From positions 1 to 10,916 of the forward strand of contig DFYG01000113.1 of the NCBI GenBank assembly GCA_002382605.1: 10,916 nucleotides of DNA, read 5' to 3'. Below the pieces are notes generated by a model. That model was not told the origin of the DNA. It searched no databases and was given only the letters and a program-made list of their open reading frames with translations. The DNA comes from Synergistaceae bacterium UBA4088 (GTDB lineage: Bacteria; Synergistota; Synergistia; Synergistales; Thermovirgaceae). Positions within the stretch are counted from its first letter, which is position 1. Each line of letters starts with the position of its first letter. The translations under genes and the position numbers were made by a program. Positions 1 to 6,402 of the stretch are shown here, in pieces.

Positions 1-555
1 ATCGACAAGAGCCGGTTGTGCTCCGGGCAAGCGAAACTCCGCGCTGAAGAACTCGGCGTCGCTGACCGGGTCGAGTTCATACACGGCGACGCTGCCGGCT
101 ACGTCGTCGGAGAAAAGGTCGATGTGGCAGCCTGTGTCGGTGCCACGTGGATCGGTGGAGGAGTAGCCGGTACCATCAAGCTTCTGGCGGAGAGCCTCCG
201 CACCGGGGGGATCATCCTCATCGGCGAGCCGTATTGGCTGCAACTGCCGCCGACGGAAGACCTTGCCAAAGGATGCCAGGCCGGTTCGATCTCCGACTAT
301 CTAATGCTTCCGGAGCTTCTCACGTCTTTCGGCGACCTCGACTACGACGTCGTAGAAATGGTTCTGGCAGACCGGGAAGGCTGGGACAGGTACGAGGCGG
401 CCAAGTGGTTCACCATGCGCCGATGGTTTGAAGCGAATCCCGACGATGACCTCGCGAAAGATGTTCGAGCCCAACTGACCTCGGAGCCGGTACGCTACGC
501 CAGGTACACCCGTGAATACATGGGCTGGGGCGTGTTCGCGCTGATGGCGCGGTGA
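1..555 (+). CDS. Class I SAM-dependent methyltransferase, C-terminal part (5' end cut off by the window)
   Basis: The reading frame is open from base 1 and stops with TGA at 553-555, giving 184 residues. The first codons read IDKSRL, so the TTG at 16 is not a real start. The glycine-rich SAM loop must lie upstream, and what remains is the region after it: an acidic residue ending strand 2 (the D of GIDKS-like sequence), then HGDA (motif II/III region), CVGATWIGGG, LRTGGIILIGEPYW, and an alpha-helical C-terminus with WDRYEAAKWFTMRRW. This pattern matches small-molecule methyltransferases of the Methyltransf_11/25 type; the substrate cannot be told. It is the only + strand gene seen, and it converges on the HutD-like gene with a 161-base gap. 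Codon third positions are clearly GC-richer than in the genes to its right, which may mean a different origin. The family call is safe; the specific function is unknown. Confidence 0.85.
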   Translation: MDKSRLCSGQAKLRAEELGVADRVEFIHGDAAGYVVGEKVDVAACVGATWIGGGVAGTIKLLAESLRTGGIILIGEPYWLQLPPTEDLAKGCQAGSISDYLMLPELLTSFGDLDYDVVEMVLADREGWDRYEAAKWFTMRRWFEANPDDDLAKDVRAQLTSEPVRYARYTREYMGWGVFALMAR

Positions 556-716
556 TGCGAGGCAGGTGGGGCATACCTGCGGGAAATCCATAGCACATGG
601 AAGCCGGGATGAAGGGGATCAGCTGACGGAGCAAAACAATCCTTAGGTGCTGAACTGGGTCAAAGTGATTTTGATCTTGCCCAAAGTGCGGACTTTATGC
701 CTTTGACTTCCGTTTT
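556..716. other. Convergent intergenic region with small inverted repeats
   Basis: I see no gene here. There are three short inverted repeats. GCAGGT at 562-567 pairs with ACCTGC at 575-580. TCAAA at 660-664 pairs with TTTGA at 670-674, flanked by GGG and CCC. AAAGT at 683-687 pairs with ACTTT at 692-696. None is followed by a convincing T-tract on either strand, so I do not call a terminator. The stretch around 655-690, with CTGGGTCAAA and TTGCCCAAAG, resembles terminal sequences of IS21-type elements from memory. No transposase is nearby. Confidence 0.35.
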
Positions 717-1355
717 TCAGATGCGTCGCTTTTCCGACGGATGATTATTGATCCTGGCCGTCGCGATTATTATGTCGCATAACTGGCCCTCTTCATTGGA
801 GAAAACATAATCTTTGCCCAGGGTTCCATGATCGATCATCAGGATATCTCCCTGATCTATACGGTGTTTTACGTCATTTACCTTAAAAGTGAGCCTTCCT
901 TTGGCGCAATATACTATTTCAAATTTTTCATCGCACGGATCGTTACCCTTTCGCGGGTAGACGACACTCCCATTCGCTATGGACATTCCCAGAACATCGC
1001 CAGAGCAGACCCCTGTTTTCATGATGAGATTATAGTCATTCACCTTTCCGCTGCTTGTGGTCTTGTCGCCGCCATAAAAGACGTGCGGCTGGTATCTGCT
1101 CAGAACCACCTTTTCCCCGTCGTTATGGGTCAAGATAAACTCATTGTCCAGCGTCATGATGATCCGGGAATAGCCATCAAAGAAAGTAAAATCCGATCTC
1201 TCTACATCTACGGTCGCTGTCGAGATCCTGAAGATAAAGTCTCTATCTTTGAACTCGGCATTTTCCGGATAAATAAAAAGCTCCGATACGGTCCCCCCGG
1301 ACCACACCGTTTTTCTGGCCTTATTTTTCCTGATGATTTTGTATCCTTTATCCAT
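717..1355 (-). CDS. HutD family cupin-fold protein
   Basis: This encodes 212 residues. The N-terminal block matches the HutD/Ves family: basic residues, then VWSGGTVSELFIYP (family consensus W-K-N-G-G-G-x-T), FIFRISTATVD, FTFFDGYSRIIMTLD and a second cupin-like half ending near LTFKVNDVKHRIDQGDILMID. The conserved Asn of the usual WKNGGG motif is Ser or absent here. HutD proteins are bicupin-like and have been linked to histidine utilisation, but their biochemical role is unsettled and no hut genes are in view. The ATG at 1353-1355 puts 17 residues ahead of W18, about the family norm. Its ribosome site is weak: the purine-rich GGGAAGGAG lies roughly 30 bases upstream. The frame stays open upstream to a TGA at 1413-1415 with no better start. 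It lies 66 bases after the flavoprotein gene and is probably co-transcribed with it. Confidence 0.75.
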   Translation of the reverse strand: MDKGYKIIRKNKARKTVWSGGTVSELFIYPENAEFKDRDFIFRISTATVDVERSDFTFFDGYSRIIMTLDNEFILTHNDGEKVVLSRYQPHVFYGGDKTTSSGKVNDYNLIMKTGVCSGDVLGMSIANGSVVYPRKGNDPCDEKFEIVYCAKGRLTFKVNDVKHRIDQGDILMIDHGTLGKDYVFSNEEGQLCDIIIATARINNHPSEKRRI

Positions 1356-1421
1356 AAACAGATGTTGAAGAAATATCTTCTGCTCCTTCCCTTTAATGAT
1401 TTGCTTGCATTCTCAACACAC

Positions 1422-1973
1422 TTATTCCGCAAGCAATTCTCCTGCCGCAAATGCCTGCTTTAGCAGTTCGTCCGATAGCTTGAAATCAGGGGAACCGGTA
1501 TTGCAGCAGAGCAGGCTGTCTGCCAGATCCCAGCCGAAATGCGAGAAAACGCCATTGATGAACTGGATGCCGGCTTGAAACATATTCCTGTCCCCGTTCC
1601 CTTGAGCCAGGATAGTAACTGCCTTTTTCCCGGGATAACGGGGCCGAAATGCGGCATCGGTCATGGGGAACATCCTGTCAAGCCATTGCTTGGCCTGTCC
1701 CGTGATCTGCCCGAAATAGATCGGCGAGCCCAGAATAATGCCGTCCGCATTCTTCAGGTCTTCATACATCGGCTGCAGGTAATCTTCCGTGGAGCAGCCC
1801 TCGTGGCTCCTGCAATAGAAGCAACCCTGACATCCCCTGATGCCTTCATCGTTCAGGTCATAGATCCTTACTTCGGCGCCCTTCGATCTGGCCCCCTTGA
1901 CGGCTTCCTCGATCAATCGAGACGTACACCCGTCTTTTCTCGGACTGCCGGAAAATACGATGATCTTACTCAT
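1422..1973 (-). CDS. NADPH-dependent FMN reductase / iron-sulfur flavoprotein (flavodoxin fold)
   Basis: This encodes 183 residues with a flavodoxin-like fold. The phosphate-binding loop is FSGSPRKDGCTS (residues 7-18), and later blocks include ADGIILGSPIYFGQITGQAK and LAQGNGDRNM. A compact cysteine motif, C48-x2-C51-x2-C54-x5-C60, matches the 4Fe-4S motif of archaeal and anaerobic bacterial iron-sulfur flavoproteins, which pass electrons between FMN and a cluster. I chose the ATG at 1971-1973 because MSKIIVFSGSP is the normal family start and AAAGGCGGG sits just upstream. An in-frame ATG at 2025-2027 would add 18 atypical residues and has no ribosome site. The gene precedes the HutD-like gene in the same direction. 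It may act in redox defence or electron transfer; the partner is unknown. Confidence 0.85.
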   Translation of the reverse strand: MSKIIVFSGSPRKDGCTSRLIEEAVKGARSKGAEVRIYDLNDEGIRGCQGCFYCRSHEGCSTEDYLQPMYEDLKNADGIILGSPIYFGQITGQAKQWLDRMFPMTDAAFRPRYPGKKAVTILAQGNGDRNMFQAGIQFINGVFSHFGWDLADSLLCCNTGSPDFKLSDELLKQAFAAGELLAE

Positions 1974-2075
1974 ATCGTGATCCCGCCTTTCAAGGATATT
2001 TTTCAGTGCCATACAATTTATTCTCAATATTTGTATTTTGCGCCTGCGAAATGAGCTGTAGAATCAATTTGCGGG

Positions 2076-3398
2076 TCATGTCTTTAGGCTCAACTTTTCA
2101 ACCGTGAGATGGAAAGCTCCGATCCCGTAAAGGGGGATATTGATCAGCCAGCCTTCGTCCCTGAAATCGGACATGGATGTCCTTATGCAGGTTTTAGGGG
2201 AGTATTTATCCTTGAATATTTTCATGCTTTTGGATTTCAGATTTTCGGCGGCCTTGACCTCTATGGGAACGAAGGCGCCTTTTGCCTGGACAAGGAAATC
2301 CAGCTCCGAAGTGCCTCTTTCCGACGACCAGTAAAAAACCTGCATTTCTCCATGCGACAGCAACTGCTGGAGCACATACTGTTCTGTCAAGGCTCCTTTG
2401 AACTCCTCGAATATCCTGTCTCCATCAAGCAGCGTTTTTGCGTCCAGTTCCGCCATCGCCCCCAGCAAACCCACATCAGACAAAAATAGTTTGAAGGCGC
2501 CCGCATCTTCATAAGCTCTAAGGGGAAGCCCCGGCTTGGTGACACGGTTCACTTTGCGGACCAGGCCGCAATCATGCAGCCATGTCATGGCCAGTTCGTA
2601 CTCCCTGGCCCTGGCGCCCTGTCTCACGAGACCGTAAACGAACTTCCTGTTTCCCCTTGATAGCTGTGAAGGCATCGACTCCCACAACATCCGTATCCTG
2701 GGGACGGTCTCATTTGGCGCGTGTTTCGAAAAATCCTGTTCGTAGGACGAAAGGATCCTCTTCTGGATCTTTCGCGCATTGCCGAAATCCCGGCCTTCTG
2801 CAAATGCCGCTACGACTTCGGGCATGCCTCCCAGAAAGAAGTATTGCTTCAGAAGTTCGGAAAGCCTGTTTCTGAAGGTCGAAGCCATCCTCCAATCGCC
2901 GCGCTGCATCAGATCGACAAGATCGCCCTTGCCCATTGCCTGGATGAATTCAAAGAAATCCAGCGGGTGCAGATCGTAGAAATCGACCTTCCCGACAGGA
3001 AAGGATGTACCGGGGTGAAGCGCGACGCCAAGCATCGAACCGGCCGCCATGATGTGGTACTGGGGGAGGTTTTCCTGGAAATACTTGAGGCTTGTCAGGG
3101 CTCCTGGTATTTCCTGGACCTCATCAAGGATGACAAGCGTTTTCTCAGGCTCTATCCGGCAGCCTGATTCAAGCCGCAGGCCGGCAAGAATACGCGAAAC
3201 ATCAAGATCAGGCTCAAAGAGCATTCGCATTTGCTGATTGCCCTCCAGATTGATGTAGGCGCATTCTTCGTATCTCGACTTGCCGAACTCTTTCATAAGC
3301 CATGTCTTGCCAACCTGGCGAGCGCCGCGCAAGATCAGCGGCAGACGGTTCGGTGAGCTTTTCCAGGCAAGAAGGTCTTCCATCACTCTTCGGTGCAT
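2076..3398 (-). CDS. AAA_14/DUF4143 ATPase with PD-(D/E)XK-like C-terminal region
   Basis: This is a full-length 440-residue protein of the widespread AAA_14 plus DUF4143 family. Walker A is GARQVGKT (25-32) and Walker B is LVILDE (89-94). SKLKYFQ-like and AAGSMLGVAL (sensor 1 region) follow, and then PVGKVDFYDLHPLDFFEF, a family hallmark. The C-terminal DUF4143 part contains E365, D367, E380 and K382 in the pattern E-L-D-F-L-V then P-I-E-V-K, as in PD-(D/E)XK nucleases. Whether it cuts DNA is unknown. These ATPases occur singly and scattered in many anaerobes, and their role is unproven. The ATG at 3396-3398 follows AAAGGGGGGCGG and a strong promoter, so the gene is transcribed alone. The downstream gap to the flavoprotein is about 100 bases with no clear terminator. 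Confidence 0.9.
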   Translation of the reverse strand: MHRRVMEDLLAWKSSPNRLPLILRGARQVGKTWLMKEFGKSRYEECAYINLEGNQQMRMLFEPDLDVSRILAGLRLESGCRIEPEKTLVILDEVQEIPGALTSLKYFQENLPQYHIMAAGSMLGVALHPGTSFPVGKVDFYDLHPLDFFEFIQAMGKGDLVDLMQRGDWRMASTFRNRLSELLKQYFFLGGMPEVVAAFAEGRDFGNARKIQKRILSSYEQDFSKHAPNETVPRIRMLWESMPSQLSRGNRKFVYGLVRQGARAREYELAMTWLHDCGLVRKVNRVTKPGLPLRAYEDAGAFKLFLSDVGLLGAMAELDAKTLLDGDRIFEEFKGALTEQYVLQQLLSHGEMQVFYWSSERGTSELDFLVQAKGAFVPIEVKAAENLKSKSMKIFKDKYSPKTCIRTSMSDFRDEGWLINIPLYGIGAFHLTVEKLSLKT

Positions 3399-3423
3399 CT
3401 GCGCCGCCCCCCTTTACTCGGCA

Positions 3424-3452
3424 ATAATAGCAGCAATAATCACATTATTCAA
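3424..3452 (-). promoter_or_regulatory. Sigma70-type promoter of the ATPase gene
   Basis: Read on the - strand, TTGAAT (3447-3452) and TATTAT (3424-3429) are separated by exactly 17 bases (3430-3446). This is near consensus for -35 and -10 boxes. Transcription would begin about 18-20 bases before the ATG at 3398, leaving room only for the ribosome site. This is sequence evidence only. Confidence 0.75.
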
Positions 3453-3500
3453 ACGAAAAAACGTACTCCGGATCACATTTTACGTACGAATAATGTGATT
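3438..3500. repeat. Inverted 13-bp operator-like repeat with a third partial copy
   Basis: The sequence AATCACATTATTC at 3438-3450 recurs as its exact reverse complement at 3488-3500. A partial copy, ATCACATT, lies at 3472-3479 and forms a closer inverted pair with 3492-3499. The first copy covers the -35 box and part of the spacer of the ATPase promoter. This layout suggests binding sites for a repressor, perhaps with DNA looping over about 50 bp. The regulator is not identifiable from the window. Confidence 0.6.
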
Positions 3501-3535
3501 CGACGAGGGGCAAAGGTGAGTTCCCCATGCTCTTC

Positions 3536-3979
3536 TCACCACTTTTCGTCTACGATCTCCCGACGTTTTTCCTTGTATTCCTCTTCCGTTATCAGGCTGT
3601 CTTTCCTCAGACTCTCCAGTTTTCTCAGTTTCGTATCAAAATCGGCGAGGTTGTCCTTGTCCGGGGCCACGTCGTACTCGATCACTCCGATCGTCGTGGC
3701 TATGGAGCTATTGGGGGGGGCCTGGGACCAGGACCTGTAATTGCGGATATTGAAGACGATCCCCAGGCCGCACACGGTTACCCAGATCAGGCCGAACATT
3801 GCGATCAATACCTGCAATCCGGTTTCACTTCTGTTCTCCGAGAGCACGACGGAGAAAAAGACGATCCCGAAGATCAGGAAAAGAGCAAACACGACGGCTC
3901 CTGCAGCAGAGGCAAAGGGGGAAGGTCTGACCGCTGCGGTGCGTTTTTTGTCTTCCATTCTCTTTTCGCCGCCTTTCAT
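3536..3979 (-). CDS. Small membrane protein with C-terminal SHOCT domain
   Basis: This encodes 147 residues: a basic N-terminus, two hydrophobic helices (about 24-46 and 54-76), a linker and a C-terminal SHOCT-type segment (about 115-145). The SHOCT segment has the typical pattern LRKLESLRKDSLITEEEYKE. SHOCT is a short oligomerisation module found at the ends of many unrelated proteins, so it gives no enzymatic function. The start at 3979 is preceded by GAAGGA about 11 bases upstream; an in-frame ATG at 3956-3958 is the alternative. The gene lies 93 bases after the HlyD-like stub on the same strand, so it could be the last gene of the RiPP operon. It might alternatively be an unrelated neighbour. 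It ends 137 bases before the ATPase start. Confidence 0.75.
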   Translation of the reverse strand: MKGGEKRMEDKKRTAAVRPSPFASAAGAVVFALFLIFGIVFFSVVLSENRSETGLQVLIAMFGLIWVTVCGLGIVFNIRNYRSWSQAPPNSSIATTIGVIEYDVAPDKDNLADFDTKLRKLESLRKDSLITEEEYKEKRREIVDEKW

Positions 3980-4072
3980 GTCTTTATGTGTCCTTCAAAG
4001 ATAACGCAAAACATTTTCCAGCGGGGCATTTTCTGCCGGCATTGACACGTCTTCATCCGGGGAAAGTCGGGA

Positions 4073-4213
4073 TCAGGGAGCAAGGACGTTTTTCATTACA
4101 ACAAATATCAGGATCATGAGGATGAACAGGATCGTCATTCCCCAGCGGATGAACCACCGGGGTTTTCTGTTTACGAGCCTGTCGAGTTCGAAGCGTGATC
4201 TGTCGCCGCTCAT
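4073..4213 (-). CDS. 46-residue single-TM protein resembling the N-terminus of HlyD-type adaptors
   Basis: This short gene is easily missed. The ATG at 4211-4213 lies two bases after the stop of the ABC exporter gene. It has a good ribosome site: GGGGAG is six bases upstream, inside the exporter's last codons. The product has a charged cytoplasmic start (SGDRSRFELDRLVNR), then KPRWFIRWGMTILFI running into a hydrophobic helix (about 25-41), and ends KNVLAP before TGA at 4073-4075. From memory, P-x-W-x-I-R-W-G followed by a helix is how many HlyD-family secretion adaptors begin, especially in Bacteroidota-like exporters. Here the coiled coil and beta barrel are absent. It may be a functional mini-subunit of the exporter or the remnant of a truncated adaptor. 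The tight coupling and clean frame favour expression. Confidence 0.7.
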   Translation of the reverse strand: MSGDRSRFELDRLVNRKPRWFIRWGMTILFILMILIFVVMKNVLAP

Positions 4214-4215
4214 CG

Positions 4216-6402
4216 TCAGCTCCCCAATCCAAGCTGGTTGCCTACCAGGCTGTAGTAGGCTCCCCTTTTTGCGATCAGTTCTTCATGCCTGCCCATTTCT
4301 GCGATAACGCCTCTGTCGAGCACGATGATCCGGTCCGCGTTTTTGACGGTGCTCAATCGGTGTGCCACGACGACGACGGTCTTCCCTGCGAAGAAGCGTT
4401 CGAGGTTCTTCATGATGATCGATTCGTTCCGCGTATCCAGAGAGTTCGTCGCTTCGTCGAAAAAGACGTACCGCGGATCCTTGTACACGGCCCTGGCTAT
4501 GAGAATACGCTGTTTCTGTCCCTGGCTGAGGCCGTGCCCGTCCAGGCCTATCATCGTCCGGTATTTCAGCGGCAGTGACTGTATGAAATCATCTATGTTG
4601 GCCGCCCTGGCGGATTCCCTCACCCTCTCCTCATCGACGGCCTCATCGGTCAAAGCGATGTTGCCCGCGATGGTGTCGGAGAAGATATAGCCGTCCTGCA
4701 TCACTATTCCGCACCTGTCCCTCCATGCCTTGAGCGAGAGATGGGACATTGAGGTATCCCCGATCCTTATTTCCCCGTCAACGGGCCGATACACTCCGAG
4801 GAGAAGCTTCAGCAGCGTCGTCTTGCCGCTTCCGCTTGTTCCCACAAGAGCCGTTGTCCTGCCGTTGGGGATGACAAGGGACACGTCTTTGAGGACTTTT
4901 TCCGAATGAGGTCCTCCGTAGCGGAACGAAATACCGTCGACTGTAATATCCGCGGTTTCCGGGATGGTTTCTTCCTTTGCGGTGTCATCGTCCTCTTCAT
5001 TACGAAGGGTATGGATCTCTTCGATACGCTCGAAGCTGATCCTGGCGTCCTGCGCTTCGCCGATGAAGCGCAGAAGCTGGTCGACGGGACCTCGCAGCTG
5101 GCCGAGGATGAACTGTACCGCCAGCATTGTCCCAAGAGTTATGTCGCTGCTTATGACGGCCCTGGCCGCAAGGTACGTGATCAGGATATATTGCGTCTCC
5201 TGAAGCAGGGTGTACCCGAGCTGCTGCTTCTGTATCAGCGCCATGCTCCTGAGTCCTGTTTCGTACAGCGACTCCTGCACGCTGATCCAGTCCGCCGTCT
5301 TCCTTCGCTCGCACCGGTTGAGCCGTATCTCCTGCATCCCCATTATCAGCTGGATCACGGCGTTCTGGCTTTTGCCCATGCGCCGGAATTTCAGGAAGTC
5401 GATCTCTCTCCTTCTGGACAAAAATATCTGTATCCACAGAAAGTACAGGAACGTTCCCGCCAGAAAGACAAGGAATATGCTCATGCTGTAGACCGCCAGG
5501 ACAACTCCGAAAACGGCGATATTCATGATCGTGAATAGCAGGCCGAGGACTGAATGGGTGAGGAACGACTCCACCCGCTGGTGGTCGTTGAGGCGCTGCA
5601 GCGTATCTCCGATCCTTTTCGCGTCGAAATATCCCAGGGGAAGTTTCGTGAGCTTCTGCAGAAAATCATGGACAAGGGTGATGTTTATAGGGGTGCTGAT
5701 ATAGAAGAGGATCCACTCCCGCAGGAAATACGCGCACGCGCGGCCCAGTATCAGCACGAACTGCCCCAGAAGGACCAGTTTAAGAAGGCCGATGTCGCGT
5801 TCTCCGATGCCCCGGTCGACTATCATCCGGGTCAGGAAGGGCAGAACGAGCTGGATGGCGCTCCCCAGGATCATGGCCAGCCCGATCTGGGAGAGCAGCT
5901 GCATGTATGGCCTCAGGTACGAAAGCAGAAAGAGGATACCCTTTCCCTGTTCTTCCGTTTCCTGGTGCGAGAGGAACTTTTCCGTTGGCTCTAGCAGAAG
6001 AACATAGCCTTCCGTTCCCGAATCTGCCCAGCGGGCCAGGAAGTCTTCCTCGCTCAAGGCACACTTTCCGAAGGCTGGGTCCGCTATATGGACCTTCCCA
6101 TCTTTTATCTTGTAGACGACGACGAAATGGTTCCGGTCCCAGTGAACGATGCAGGGCAGTCTTGCCTCTGAGGCGAGGAATACGAACTCGGCAAGGACGC
6201 ACTTTCCCCGCAGTCCTATCGCTTCCGCCGTTTCGTGAAGCCCCAGGAGCGAAGAGCCGCCGCGCGTTACGGAGCTTTTTTCTCTAAGGAACGATAGGGA
6301 ATACGATCTTCCGTAAAACTTCGCGATCATGCGAAGGCAGGTGGGGCCGCAATCCATCGCCTCGTACTGCTTGTAGAACGGGAATTTGTTTCTAAAATTC
6401 AT
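4216..6402 (-). CDS. Peptidase-containing ABC transporter (C39 peptidase, TMD and NBD)
   Basis: This encodes 728 residues, the usual length for bifunctional bacteriocin exporters. The N-terminal C39 domain (about 1-140) has Q12, C18 in DCGPTCL, H92 in NHFVVVY and D108 in ADPA: a complete oxyanion residue and Cys-His-Asp triad. The membrane domain (about 150-440) carries several long hydrophobic helices. The nucleotide-binding domain has Walker A GTSGSGKT (about 521-528), signature LSQGQKQR (about 623), Walker B YVFFDEATNSLD (about 645) and the H-loop VVVAHRLS (about 681). Such proteins remove a double-glycine leader and export the core peptide. The substrate is almost certainly the Gly-Gly precursor at 8152-8322. 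Its start overlaps the last 11 bases of the maturase gene, so translation is coupled. No full-length HlyD adaptor is encoded nearby, only the stub downstream. Confidence 0.95.
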   Translation of the reverse strand: MNFRNKFPFYKQYEAMDCGPTCLRMIAKFYGRSYSLSFLREKSSVTRGGSSLLGLHETAEAIGLRGKCVLAEFVFLASEARLPCIVHWDRNHFVVVYKIKDGKVHIADPAFGKCALSEEDFLARWADSGTEGYVLLLEPTEKFLSHQETEEQGKGILFLLSYLRPYMQLLSQIGLAMILGSAIQLVLPFLTRMIVDRGIGERDIGLLKLVLLGQFVLILGRACAYFLREWILFYISTPINITLVHDFLQKLTKLPLGYFDAKRIGDTLQRLNDHQRVESFLTHSVLGLLFTIMNIAVFGVVLAVYSMSIFLVFLAGTFLYFLWIQIFLSRRREIDFLKFRRMGKSQNAVIQLIMGMQEIRLNRCERRKTADWISVQESLYETGLRSMALIQKQQLGYTLLQETQYILITYLAARAVISSDITLGTMLAVQFILGQLRGPVDQLLRFIGEAQDARISFERIEEIHTLRNEEDDDTAKEETIPETADITVDGISFRYGGPHSEKVLKDVSLVIPNGRTTALVGTSGSGKTTLLKLLLGVYRPVDGEIRIGDTSMSHLSLKAWRDRCGIVMQDGYIFSDTIAGNIALTDEAVDEERVRESARAANIDDFIQSLPLKYRTMIGLDGHGLSQGQKQRILIARAVYKDPRYVFFDEATNSLDTRNESIIMKNLERFFAGKTVVVVAHRLSTVKNADRIIVLDRGVIAEMGRHEELIAKRGAYYSLVGNQLGLGS

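Noticed and set aside
562..580. Terminator for the methyltransferase gene
   Set aside because: The hairpin is only six base pairs and has no T-tract after it on either strand.
3472..3499. CRP/FNR-type binding site in the ATPase promoter region
   Set aside because: The half-sites are ordered TCACA then TGTGA, the reverse of the CRP order, with the wrong spacing.
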